Assembly (NCBI RefSeq): GCF_900168045.1
Contig: NZ_FUYY01000010.1
Location: forward strand, 1 to 64,000
DNA length: 64,000 nt
Source: Salegentibacter holothuriorum
Lineage (GTDB): Bacteria > Bacteroidota > Bacteroidia > Flavobacteriales > Flavobacteriaceae
Direction: 5' to 3'
Of this stretch, positions 41,806-49,843 are shown in pieces. The first letter of the stretch is position 1. Each line of letters begins with the position of its first letter. The notes under the pieces are model-generated. The model did not search any database. It worked only from the letters and a program-made list of their open reading frames with translations, and was not told where the DNA came from. The position numbers and the translations under genes were made by a program.

Positions 41806-42945
41806 ATGGGTAAAAAGATAAAATTAGGAGTTTTAGGCGGCGGCGGTGATTCCCTTATCGGGATCTTACACCGGGTGGCCTCTTCTATGTTTGATAAATT
41901 TGAATTTGTTGGTGGTGTTTTTAATCCCGACCTGGAAGAGAGCAAAAAATTTGCTCAGGAACTGGGAATTGGAACTGATAGGATTTATAAAGACCTTGAC
42001 CATTTAATCGCTGAAGAAGAAAAGTTACCGGAAGATGAGCGTATTAAAGTTGTTTCTATTCTTACGCCAAATTTCCTGCATTTCCCTATGGCTAAACAGC
42101 TTTTGGAAAATGGGTTTCATGTGATTTGTGAAAAACCAATGACCACGACTTACGAGGAAGCTAAAATTCTTGAAGACACCCTTAATAAATCTAAAACCAT
42201 CTTTGCGGTAACCTACACCTATACAGGTTACCCTATGATTCGCCAAATGAAAGAAATGATCGCCGCTGGCGAAATTGGTGAAGTACAAAAGATAGACGTA
42301 CAATATTATCAGGGTTGGATAAATCCTATTATCCACGATAAAGATGAAAGAAACAGTATATGGCGACTTGATCCAGAAAAAGGAGGTATTAGCTGTTGTA
42401 TTGGTGACATTGGTACCCACGCTTTTGATATGATAGAATATGTTTCCGGCCTGGAAGTAAAAGAACTTTTAGCCGATCTAAACTATGTGTATTCAGATAA
42501 TATAATGGATGTAGACGGCACCGTTTTACTTCGTTTTTCAGAATATGTAAAAGGAGTACTTAGATCCAGCCAGATCGCGACCGGAGAAGAAAATAATTTT
42601 GCGGTAAAGATCTATGGAAAAAAAGCCGGCTTAAAATGGGAGCAGGAAAATCCCAATTATTTGTATAAATTAGAAGATGGCCAGCCAATAAAGGTTTTAA
42701 AACCCGGGCACGAATATAATTCAGCACTTTCTTTAGACGGAACAAAATTACCACCGGGACATCCTGAAGGTATTTTTGATTCTATGGGAAACATCTACAA
42801 AGGAGTAGCTAAAGCAATTAATGGTGAAAAATATCATCCCGCAGAATTCCCAACAATGAAAGATGGTATACGCGGAATGAACTTTATTGAAAAAGTTGTA
42901 GACTCTCACGCCAAAGGAAATGTTTGGGTGAAATTAGACGCATAA
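41806..42945 (+). CDS. Gfo/Idh/MocA-family oxidoreductase
   Basis: 379 residues. The N-terminal NAD(P)-binding domain has an unusual glycine run, GVLGGGGDSLIG, then the family hallmark VICEKPMTTT. The C-terminal alpha/beta domain carries the catalytic region DIGTHAFDMIEYVSG (His). It has no signal, so it works in the cytoplasm on the imported sugar. Enzymes of this branch oxidise or reduce a sugar hydroxyl, often at C3, and partner with DUF1080 proteins in 3-keto-glycoside metabolism. It overlaps functionally, but not in location, with the secreted GMC dehydrogenase across the divergent promoter. Confidence 0.92.
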   Translation: MGKKIKLGVLGGGGDSLIGILHRVASSMFDKFEFVGGVFNPDLEESKKFAQELGIGTDRIYKDLDHLIAEEEKLPEDERIKVVSILTPNFLHFPMAKQLLENGFHVICEKPMTTTYEEAKILEDTLNKSKTIFAVTYTYTGYPMIRQMKEMIAAGEIGEVQKIDVQYYQGWINPIIHDKDERNSIWRLDPEKGGISCCIGDIGTHAFDMIEYVSGLEVKELLADLNYVYSDNIMDVDGTVLLRFSEYVKGVLRSSQIATGEENNFAVKIYGKKAGLKWEQENPNYLYKLEDGQPIKVLKPGHEYNSALSLDGTKLPPGHPEGIFDSMGNIYKGVAKAINGEKYHPAEFPTMKDGIRGMNFIEKVVDSHAKGNVWVKLDA

Positions 42946-42957
42946 AATTGGAGTATT

Positions 42958-44013
42958 ATGAAAACAGTAAAAGGACCTGCGGTTTATTTAGCACAATTCA
43001 TGGACAGCAAAGCGCCATTCAATAGTTTGGATGGTTTGTGTAAATGGGCTGCAGATTTAGGATATAAAGGAATACAAATCCCAACCTGGGAATCGGCTTT
43101 AATAGATCTAAAAAAAGCAGGTGAAAGCAAAGATTACTGCCAGGAAATTAAAGGAAAAGTAGAATCTTACGGCTTAGAAGTTACCGAGCTTTGCACGCAT
43201 TTGCAAGGCCAACTTGTTGCTGTACATTCAGCATACGATACCATGTTCGATAATTTCGCTCCAGATGAAGTTAAAGGCAATCCAAAAGCGAGAACCGAAT
43301 GGGCCGTTGAGCAAATGAAAAGCGCAGCCCGTGCCAGCAGGCATTTTGGCTTAGATGTACACGGTACTTTTAGCGGCTCGCTGCTTTGGCACACTGCACA
43401 CCCCTGGCCACAAAGACCGGAAGGTCTTGTAGAAATGGGATTCCAGGAACTCGCAAAAAGATGGACACCCATTTTAAACGAGTTTGATGAACAGGGTGTA
43501 GATGTTTGCTACGAGGTTCACCCGGGAGAAGATCTTCATGATGGAGTTACTTTTGAGCGTTTCCTTGAAGCTACCAATAATCATAAAAGGGTAAATTTAC
43601 TATATGATCCCAGCCATTTTGTGCTGCAACAATTAGATTACATATCTTATATAGATCATTACCATGAATTTATTAAGATGTTCCATGTAAAAGATGCTGA
43701 ATTTAATCCTACCGGAAAAAAAGGTTCTTTTGGTGGATATGGCGACTGGATAGATCGAGCCGGCCGTTACAGGCATCCCGGAGATGGCCAGGTAGACTTT
43801 AAAACTATATTTTCTAAATTAACCGAATATGGCTGCGATGTCTGGGCCGTTTTAGAATGGGAATGCTGCATTAAATCCCCGGACCAAGGTGCTCGTGAAG
43901 GTGCGCCGTTTATTCAAAGTCATATTATTGAGGCTACCGAAAAGAAATTTGATGATTTTGCCGGAAGTGAAATTGACGAACAAAAATTAAAACGAATCTT
44001 AGGACTTAACTAA
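42958..44013 (+). CDS. Sugar phosphate isomerase/epimerase (cytoplasmic)
   Basis: 351 residues, xylose-isomerase-like TIM barrel without signal. Barrel strands and ligands appear in GYKGIQIPTWE, LEVTELCTHLQGQ, VCYEVHPGEDL (Glu/His), NLLYDPSHFVLQ, MFHVKDAEF and WAVLEWECC. It differs strongly from the lipoprotein isomerase upstream, so the two are not a recent duplication. It probably acts on the product of the Gfo/Idh oxidoreductase encoded 12 bases upstream. The family also includes lyases and epimerases, so the exact chemistry is open. Confidence 0.9.
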   Translation: MKTVKGPAVYLAQFMDSKAPFNSLDGLCKWAADLGYKGIQIPTWESALIDLKKAGESKDYCQEIKGKVESYGLEVTELCTHLQGQLVAVHSAYDTMFDNFAPDEVKGNPKARTEWAVEQMKSAARASRHFGLDVHGTFSGSLLWHTAHPWPQRPEGLVEMGFQELAKRWTPILNEFDEQGVDVCYEVHPGEDLHDGVTFERFLEATNNHKRVNLLYDPSHFVLQQLDYISYIDHYHEFIKMFHVKDAEFNPTGKKGSFGGYGDWIDRAGRYRHPGDGQVDFKTIFSKLTEYGCDVWAVLEWECCIKSPDQGAREGAPFIQSHIIEATEKKFDDFAGSEIDEQKLKRILGLN

Positions 44014-44019
44014 CATATC

Positions 44020-44778
44020 ATGAAAAAAACCAGCTTAATTTTAGCAGCCGCTGTAATAATGGCCTCCGCCTGTAAATCTGATAAAAAAGAAAGCAAGGCA
44101 AACGAAACCAGTAAAAAACCAGACACTACTGCTATGACAAGTCTTGAAGGTAGTTGGCAAAACCTGCTTAATGGTGAAAATCTTGAAAATTGGAAAGCTT
44201 TTAATGCTGATTCTATTTCAGATCAATGGCAGGTAAAAGATGGGGTACTTGCTTTTACCCCGGCCGAAGGAAAACGGGAAAGTACAGAAAACCTTATTTC
44301 AAAAAACTCTTACACCAATTTTGAACTTTCCCTGGAATGGAAAATTTCAGAAGCAGGAAATAGCGGAATTATGTGGGGCGTTCAGGAAAGTGAAGAGTTT
44401 TCTGAGCCTTACTTAACCGGGCCAGAAATTCAAATTCTGGATAACAAATTGCATCCCGATGCCAAAAATGGCCCAATTAGGCAAGCCGGTGCCCTTTACG
44501 ATATGATGCCACCAAGCGAAGACAAATCCCGTAACGCCGGCGAATGGAATAAAACGGTGATTCGAATTAATCATAAGACCAATAAAGGCTCGGTTCGTTT
44601 AAATGGAACGCTAATCACAGAATTCCCGGTTCACGGGGAAGAATGGAGTAAATTGGTAGAAAACTCAAAGTTTAAAGACTGGGAAGATTTTGGGAAAAGC
44701 AGAGAAGGCCATATTGCACTGCAGGATCACGGCAACAAAGTGTGGTTTAGAAATATTAAAATAAAAGACTTAGATTAA
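44020..44778 (+). CDS. DUF1080 lipoprotein (3-keto-glycoside hydrolase family)
   Basis: 252 residues. A lipoprotein signal with Cys18 (MASAC) and a linker rich in Lys/Ser/Thr precede the DUF1080 concanavalin-like domain (about 45-250). Motifs are LLNGENLENWKAF, GNSGIMWGVQE, GPEIQILDN, GEWNKTVIRINH, SREGHIALQDHG and VWFRNIKIKDL. Characterised members cleave the glycosidic bond of 3-keto-disaccharides or glycosides after oxidation by a dehydrogenase. It ends the operon; a MITE-like repeat right behind it may act as terminator. Confidence 0.9.
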   Translation: MKKTSLILAAAVIMASACKSDKKESKANETSKKPDTTAMTSLEGSWQNLLNGENLENWKAFNADSISDQWQVKDGVLAFTPAEGKRESTENLISKNSYTNFELSLEWKISEAGNSGIMWGVQESEEFSEPYLTGPEIQILDNKLHPDAKNGPIRQAGALYDMMPPSEDKSRNAGEWNKTVIRINHKTNKGSVRLNGTLITEFPVHGEEWSKLVENSKFKDWEDFGKSREGHIALQDHGNKVWFRNIKIKDLD

Positions 44779-44801
44779 CCTAATTCCTATTTTATAATTG
44801 G

Positions 44802-44952
44802 GGCTTTCTGAAAAGGTTTTAAAATCGTCATCTTGATTTTATTTCATAGCGTGCCCCGATTTTTTATCGGGGATCTAACATACTTATAATCAATAAGAGT
44901 ATTAGAAGCTGAAATAAGTTCAGCTTGGCGAAAATAGACTTTTCAGACAGCC
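44802..44952. repeat. MITE-like repeat, copy A
   Basis: 151 bases with inverted ends GGCTTTCTGAAAAG... and ...CTTTTCAGACAGCC. It aligns along its full length with copy B at 51860, except for an extra segment of roughly 25 bases holding a CCCCGAT/ATCGGGG hairpin (44854-44872). Internal hairpins include AGCTGAAATAAGTTCAGCT. A T run follows directly (44953-44959), so the end also looks like a terminator for the carbohydrate operon. It codes for nothing. Confidence 0.75.
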
Positions 44953-45049
44953 TTTTTTTGTTTTGGCACTTGCGCTAAACAATTTGTACATTTAATAAAA
45001 TACCTCGCGTTAAGTCCATGACGCATTAAATGGAAAGATTTTTAGATTT

Positions 45050-45091
45050 CGAGGCAAGTCTCGGAAAATTAAACCTCGATTATCGAGTAAA
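45050..45091 (+). repeat. Two-hairpin dispersed repeat, copy 4
   Basis: CGAGGC-AA-GTCTCG (45050-45063, one G-T pair), a spacer, then CTCGAT-T-ATCGAG (45075-45087) and TAAA. It lies directly upstream of the hydrolase-OsmC start, so it would be in or beside the 5' leader. Confidence 0.8.
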
Positions 45092-45100
45092 AATTAAGTT

Positions 45101-46312
45101 ATGAGAACCGAAAAAGTAAATTTCAAAAATAAGAATGGAGATGATTTATCGGGATACCTGGAACTTCCACTAAACCAGGATCCGCATAATTTTGTGCTTT
45201 TTGCACATTGTTTTACCTGCAACAAAAATTTCTTCGCCGCTAAAAATATAAGTCGAACTTTAGCACAAAACGGCTATGGGGTTTTACGCTTTGACTTTAC
45301 CGGATTAGGAGAAAGTGAAGGTGATTTTGCCGACAGTAATTTTTCTGGAAATATCCAGGATCTTCTAGCTGCGGCAACTTACCTGGAAAAAGAATTTAAA
45401 GCTCCCAGCCTTTTAATTGGTCATTCCCTTGGTGGAGCCGCGGTATTATTTGCTGCAAAAGAAATAGAATCGGTTAAAGCTATAACTACTATTGCAGCTC
45501 CTTCTACTACTGCCCACGTTCAGCATTTAATAGAAAATAACATAGACGAGATTAAAAAAAATGGCGAAGCTAAAGTGAATATTGGAGGCAGAAGTTTTAA
45601 AATCAAAAAACAGTTTCTAGAGGATATTGACCAGCATGAATTGAAACCTTACCTAAGTGAACTTAAAAAATCACTTTTAATAATGCATTCGCCGCAAGAT
45701 AATATTGTAAGTATTAAAAATGCCGAAGAATTATACATTGCCGCAAGACATCCTAAAAGCTTTGTTTCATTAGATGGAGCAGAACATCTTTTAGCTTCAG
45801 AAAAAGATGCGGTGTATGCCGGAAATGTGATTGCTACCTGGGCTTCCCGATATTTAATAATTCCTAATAAGGAAATTCCGGAATCTAATGCAGATGTGGT
45901 AGCAGGACTAGAAAAAGAAGATGCTTTTACTACTAGAATGAAAGCTGGAAACCATACTTTCCTGGCCGATGAACCGGTAAGCTCCGGCGGAAAAGACTAC
46001 GGCCCTACTCCATATCAATTTCTATCGTCCGCGTTAGCCTCCTGTACTTCTATGACGCTTCAGATGTATGCTAAACGTAAAAAATGGCCATTGGAAGATG
46101 TGGAAACGCATGTTTATTATTCCCGGAAACATCAGGAAGATTGTGAGAATTGTGAAAAAAGCAATACAAAAATTGATACCTTTAGAAGAGAGATCAAGCT
46201 TTATGGGGATTTAGATGAAAAACAAAAAAAGCGATTACTTGAAATTGCAGATCGTTGCCCTGTCCATAAAAGTCTAACTTCCACAACAACTATAGCTACT
46301 AAATTAATCTAA
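45101..46312 (+). CDS. Alpha/beta hydrolase fused to OsmC domain
   Basis: 403 residues. The N-terminal alpha/beta hydrolase (about 1-255) has nucleophile Ser109 in IGHSLGGAAV. The C-terminal OsmC/YhfA domain (about 265-403) has the two redox cysteines, Cys315 (LASCTSM) and Cys386 (DRCPVHKSL), which reduce organic hydroperoxides with thiol electrons. The fusion is widespread in Bacteroidota and Proteobacteria. Its hydrolase half may release fatty-acid peroxides for the peroxidase half. It fits the oxidative-stress neighbour Cu/Zn SOD. The OsmC half contains extra cysteines (CENCEKSN) of unknown role. Confidence 0.92.
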   Translation: MRTEKVNFKNKNGDDLSGYLELPLNQDPHNFVLFAHCFTCNKNFFAAKNISRTLAQNGYGVLRFDFTGLGESEGDFADSNFSGNIQDLLAAATYLEKEFKAPSLLIGHSLGGAAVLFAAKEIESVKAITTIAAPSTTAHVQHLIENNIDEIKKNGEAKVNIGGRSFKIKKQFLEDIDQHELKPYLSELKKSLLIMHSPQDNIVSIKNAEELYIAARHPKSFVSLDGAEHLLASEKDAVYAGNVIATWASRYLIIPNKEIPESNADVVAGLEKEDAFTTRMKAGNHTFLADEPVSSGGKDYGPTPYQFLSSALASCTSMTLQMYAKRKKWPLEDVETHVYYSRKHQEDCENCEKSNTKIDTFRREIKLYGDLDEKQKKRLLEIADRCPVHKSLTSTTTIATKLI

Positions 46313-46411
46313 AGTAATCAGCTGAGGTTGTTAACCTATCCTTAAATCTTTGGCTATACACAGCGATAAACCTAATTTAGCCCTGTTAAATCTAAAAAAC
46401 CAATCTAGATT

Positions 46412-47008
46412 ATGAAACGAATAAGTTTATCATTAGTGTTTTGCGCCTCATTATTTATTATAGGTTGTAAAAACGACAAAAAAGAAAATGAAACAGAAAA
46501 TGCTACCGAAACAGAAATGAATTCTGAAATGGACAGCATGGAAAAAGAAGAAGAAACTAAAGAAATTACTGTGCCTCTAGAACCAAAAAGCGGAAGCGAT
46601 TTAGGAGGTGAAGTTACTTTTACCCAGGAAAATGGAGAAGTAACTATGGAAGCTACCATTACAGGTTTAGCTGAAGGTAAGCACGCTATCCATATTCACC
46701 AAAAAGCAGATTGCTCTGCTGAAGATGGAACTTCTGCAGGTGGGCACTGGAACCCTACCAACGAAAAGCACGGTAAATGGGGTGATGCTGAAGGATATCA
46801 CAAAGGTGATATTGGAAACTTTGAAGTTGATGCTAATGGAGAAGGAACGGTTAGTATGACTACCGATGAATGGTGTATAGGTTGTGAAGACGATAACAAA
46901 AATATCGTTGGAAAAGCAATTATTATACACGACGGTGTAGACGATTTCACTTCTCAACCTTCTGGAGCAGCAGGTACCAGAGTTGGATGTGGTGTAATAA
47001 AAATGTAA
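46412..47008 (+). CDS. Cu/Zn superoxide dismutase-family lipoprotein
   Basis: 198 residues. The lipobox is IIGC (Cys19). An acidic linker of about 35 residues rich in Glu/Met (ETENATETEMNSEMDSMEKE) may also bind metal. The SOD domain has copper ligands in HAIHIHQKADC and GGHWNPTNEKHG, zinc ligands in the EGYHKGDIGNF region, and the C-terminal HDGVDDFTSQPSG...GTRVGCG with the disulfide Cys and the conserved Arg. It removes superoxide outside the cytoplasm, tethered to a membrane. A strong terminator follows. Confidence 0.94.
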   Translation: MKRISLSLVFCASLFIIGCKNDKKENETENATETEMNSEMDSMEKEEETKEITVPLEPKSGSDLGGEVTFTQENGEVTMEATITGLAEGKHAIHIHQKADCSAEDGTSAGGHWNPTNEKHGKWGDAEGYHKGDIGNFEVDANGEGTVSMTTDEWCIGCEDDNKNIVGKAIIIHDGVDDFTSQPSGAAGTRVGCGVIKM

Positions 47009-47030
47009 GCACTTTCACATAAATTTTAAT

Positions 47031-47056
47031 AAAAAGCGGCTAAATGCCGCTTTTTA
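47031..47056 (+). terminator. Terminator after the SOD gene
   Basis: Stem AAAAAGCGGC/GCCGCTTTTT with a 5-base loop and T-rich tail. Confidence 0.9.
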
Positions 47057-47111
47057 TTTTTTTCAAGCTGGAGATTTATATACTTTTACTACTTAAGCCT
47101 ACAATTTCTTT

Positions 47112-47642
47112 ATGCAACAAGATGCTTTAATTTTAGAACTACAAAATGGTAACGAACGTGCCTTTGAACGTATTTATCATTTGTATTCAGAAAGCACCTA
47201 CGGAATTATTTATAGTATAATTAGGGACGAAAAGATTGCAGAAGAAGTACTGCAGGATGTATTTTTAAAAATTTGGGATAAAGCCCCAAGTTATAATTCT
47301 GATAAAGGCCGATTTTTTACCTGGATTTTGAATATTGCCCGGAATGCTTCCATAGATAAAATAAGATCAAAAAGCTTTAAAAACGATCAACAAAACCTTA
47401 AGACCGATAACTTCGTAGATATATTAGAGGCGAAAACAAATTTCTCTGAAGCTGTAGACTCAATCGGACTCAAAAAGTATATTGAAGCTTTAAAGCCGGT
47501 TTGTAAAACACTGATAGATTATCTTTTTTTTAAAGGCTATACACAAAAAGAGACTTCAGAAGAATTAGATATGCCACTGGGAACTGTAAAAACCCGCAAT
47601 AGAATTTGTATTGATAAGTTAAGAGCAATGGTAATTAAGTAA
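47112..47642 (+). CDS. ECF-type RNA polymerase sigma factor (unit 2)
   Basis: 176 residues. Region 2 contains EEVLQDVFLKIWDKAP and FFTWILNIARNASIDKIRSK. Region 4 contains DYLFFKGYTQKETSEELDMP and GTVKTRNRICIDKLR. The stop overlaps the start of an RskA-like anti-sigma gene by one base (TAATG), so the two proteins are probably made together. By analogy with the SigK/RskA pair, it may respond to an extracytoplasmic or redox signal; the Cu/Zn SOD gene just upstream makes oxidative stress a fair guess. Confidence 0.93.
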   Translation: MQQDALILELQNGNERAFERIYHLYSESTYGIIYSIIRDEKIAEEVLQDVFLKIWDKAPSYNSDKGRFFTWILNIARNASIDKIRSKSFKNDQQNLKTDNFVDILEAKTNFSEAVDSIGLKKYIEALKPVCKTLIDYLFFKGYTQKETSEELDMPLGTVKTRNRICIDKLRAMVIK

Positions 47643-48448
47643 TGGATATTCAAAAGTACATATCGTCTGGAATTCTTGAACTATATGTTTATGGCGCACT
47701 TTCTGAAAAAGAAAGCCATGAGGTAAGCCGCGTGCTTAAAAAATATCCTGAAATTAAAACTGAAGTAGAAGAGATTGAAAAATCTCTCCTTACACTTTCA
47801 GCTGCTGCAGCTCCTAATAATGCCGAACATTTAATTGCTTCAATAAAAAATAAACTAACCAATTCGACGTCTACCACTAAAGCCCCTTCAGTGACGCCGG
47901 TTAGATCCATAAACTGGATCACCTATTCCGGTTGGGCAGCAAGCTTACTCCTACTCGTTGGCCTTTTCATTTTCTTTAACCGAACCAACGAACTAAGAGA
48001 AGATTTACAAGCTGCCAATGCCAGAAATGTGCAGATGGAAGAACAAATAGCGAATGCCCGTGAGAACGCTGAAAATGCTGAAGAATTACTCGCTGTAATT
48101 CGAGACAGGAATGTAAAGCGTATACCTTTACAGGGCCAACAAGTTGCTCCTGAAGCCTTTGCTTCTGTTTACTGGAACACCCAGGAGAATACTGCTTATA
48201 TAGACGCCAAAGACCTGCCCGAACCTCCTAGAGGAAAAGTTTACCAGGTATGGTCACTTACCATGCAACCCCTTACTCCTACGAGTATAGGTTTACTTGC
48301 AGATTTCGAAACCGATGATAATAAAGTTTTTAGTCTTGAAAATCAAAACCAATCTGAAGCTTTTGGTATTACTTTAGAACCTGAAGGTGGTAGCGAGACA
48401 CCAACAATGGAGCAGTTATATGTTTTAGGAACAGTAGCTGCACCGTAA
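47642..48448 (+). CDS. RskA-like anti-sigma factor
   Basis: 268 residues. The N-terminal cytoplasmic domain (about 1-90) begins MDIQKYISSGILELYVYGAL, as in the anti-sigma-K N-terminus. One membrane helix (about 98-115, YSGWAASLLLLVGLFIFF) and a short coiled coil (about 118-155) follow. The C-terminal RskA domain (about 160-268) shows GKVYQVWSLTMQPLTP and FGITLEPEGGSETPT. It holds the sigma factor encoded immediately upstream. No zinc-binding His/Cys motif is present, so metal or redox sensing through ZAS chemistry is unlikely. Confidence 0.92.
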   Translation: MDIQKYISSGILELYVYGALSEKESHEVSRVLKKYPEIKTEVEEIEKSLLTLSAAAAPNNAEHLIASIKNKLTNSTSTTKAPSVTPVRSINWITYSGWAASLLLLVGLFIFFNRTNELREDLQAANARNVQMEEQIANARENAENAEELLAVIRDRNVKRIPLQGQQVAPEAFASVYWNTQENTAYIDAKDLPEPPRGKVYQVWSLTMQPLTPTSIGLLADFETDDNKVFSLENQNQSEAFGITLEPEGGSETPTMEQLYVLGTVAAP

Positions 48449-48598
48449 CTATAGCGCAAACAAAAACAGCTTTTACTCCTAATCCAGGTAATTGAACTTT
48501 TTAAGCATACAATTTTCAGGCTAGTCTGCCTGAAAAAATACATTCTAATTTCAAAAAAAAGATCGCTTGAATTCGCACAGGCCACGGAATATTTTAAT

Positions 48599-48615
48599 CT
48601 CGATTATCGAATAAA
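48599..48615 (+). repeat. Two-hairpin dispersed repeat, copy 5
   Basis: CTCGATTATCGAA then TAAA; the last stem base is changed. Upstream bases (TCGCACAGGCCACGGA, from about 48573) align with the first hairpin of copy 3 but no longer pair well. Confidence 0.7.
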
Positions 48616-48652
48616 AAATGAAGGTCTGCCATAATTATTACGGCAAACCTTC
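48614..48652 (-). terminator. Terminator of the LytS/LytTR operon
   Basis: Arms GAAGGTCTGCC (48620-48630) and GGCAAACCTTC (48642-48652) pair with one mismatch. Read leftward a run ATTTTTTATT follows. It lies about 145 bases beyond the response-regulator stop. Confidence 0.65.
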
Positions 48653-48795
48653 ACATAACCAACCAAAAAAATAAAATTCGAAAAACCAGGGGGCTAATAA
48701 AAACGAATCTGCTTTTAGTTACCCAACTTTTCATAGATATTTACGTAGAAAATCAGCTGGTGGTTTTTATTAGCGCCAATTTTAACTTTTTCAGC

Positions 48796-49548
48796 CTAAG
48801 AAATCCAGTCTTTGAAATCTCGCACTCGCTCCCGACTAACAATAAGCTGAAATTCACTAAACACTTTCACTTTAACCTCTAAGCGACTATTGGTATAGCT
48901 AATAATATCTTCTATACAGTCAATATTCACAATAGATTTTCGATTAATTCTGAAGAATTTCTCGGGATCCAGATCTTTTTCTAAGTTTTCAAGGGAAACA
49001 TCTACCGGGTAATTTCTGCCTGAAGCGGTAGTTAGATAAGATGCCTTATTTTCAGAATAAAAACAGCAAATTTCATTGGTTGCGATAATCTTTAAATGCT
49101 GGCCAACTTGAATAGTAAAACGGGTTTTATAATCTGGTTTATTTCCGGTTTCCAGGATTTTTCTAAAGGCGTTAAAATCTATTTGTGGTGAATTTTTGAG
49201 GTAATTTTCTTTAAATTTCGTCACTGCGTTTGCCAATTCTTCTTCATCTATAGGCTTCAACAAGTAATCAACACTGTTCAGCTTAAATGCTTTTAGAGCA
49301 TATTCATCATAAGCCGTGGTAAAAATAACGGCGCTATTGATTCTCACCTTTTCAAAAATTTCAAAAGAAATGCCGTCACTCAGTTGTATATCCAGAAAAA
49401 CAAGATCTGGTTCAGGATTTTCTTTAAACCAGGCAATCCCATCATTAACCGAATGCAACATGATATTTACTTCTAATCCCAGCTTTTTGAGCATTCTTTG
49501 TAAACGCCGGGCAGCAGGCTTTTCGTCTTCTACAATTACTACTTCCAT
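48796..49548 (-). CDS. LytTR-family response regulator
   Basis: 250 residues from ATG 49548. The frame is open 20 codons further, but those overlap the 2TM gene and lack family similarity, while MEVVIVEDEKPAARRL is a typical receiver start. Receiver domain (1-120): Asp53 in VFLDIQLSDG is the phosphorylation site. The LytTR DNA-binding domain (about 150-250) shows FFRINRKSIVNIDCIEDI and ERVRDFKDWI. The start overlaps the stop of the 2TM gene (TAATG). It is the output of the sensor kinase in the same operon; the targets are unknown. Confidence 0.93.
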   Translation of the reverse strand: MEVVIVEDEKPAARRLQRMLKKLGLEVNIMLHSVNDGIAWFKENPEPDLVFLDIQLSDGISFEIFEKVRINSAVIFTTAYDEYALKAFKLNSVDYLLKPIDEEELANAVTKFKENYLKNSPQIDFNAFRKILETGNKPDYKTRFTIQVGQHLKIIATNEICCFYSENKASYLTTASGRNYPVDVSLENLEKDLDPEKFFRINRKSIVNIDCIEDIISYTNSRLEVKVKVFSEFQLIVSRERVRDFKDWIS

Positions 49549-49841
49549 TATTCCCAGCGCTGTTTTTCTTCTTTTTCCATGTATTCCTGGATCTTGCGTT
49601 CTTCCCATCTTTTATCAAACATAGGATTCAATCTAAAAACTTTTAGCGCATCAAAGGCTAAACCAATTCCCCAACCACCTACAACCCATAAGAACCAGGG
49701 ATACGCCCATTGATTTGTATAGTAATTGATCCCGGCCAGGAATACATTGACCAAAATATAAGAGAATAAATGATTATAAAATTCTTTTAATTCTTTCACT
49801 TGTTCCCGAGCTTGTAGATACTTGTCTTCTGATGTTTCCAT
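49548..49841 (-). CDS. 2TM-domain small membrane protein
   Basis: 97 residues. An N-terminal amphipathic helix (EDKYLQAREQVKELKEFYNH), two membrane helices (about 25-45 and 49-68, with GGWGIGLAFDAL) and a basic/acidic tail RWEERKIQEYMEK form the 2TM domain. The same domain, 30-40 percent identical by eye, is fused to the C-terminus of the kinase encoded two bases upstream. 2TM proteins regularly accompany LytS/LytTR systems in Bacteroidota. A role in sensing or in anchoring the kinase is likely but untested. Confidence 0.87.
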   Translation of the reverse strand: METSEDKYLQAREQVKELKEFYNHLFSYILVNVFLAGINYYTNQWAYPWFLWVVGGWGIGLAFDALKVFRLNPMFDKRWEERKIQEYMEKEEKQRWE

Positions 49842-49843
49842 AT

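Larger units (their letters stand above)
44779..45100. other. 322-bp intergenic region built mostly of repeats
   Basis: It holds the MITE-like copy A (44802-44952), about 90 bases without visible structure, and two-hairpin copy 4 (45050-45091), which ends ten bases before the next ATG. No gene is seen. Confidence 0.7.
48449..48795. other. 347-bp intergenic region between convergent operons
   Basis: It holds two-hairpin copy 5 (48599-48615), a leftward terminator (48614-48652) and otherwise unstructured AT-rich sequence. No gene with coding character is seen. Confidence 0.65.
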
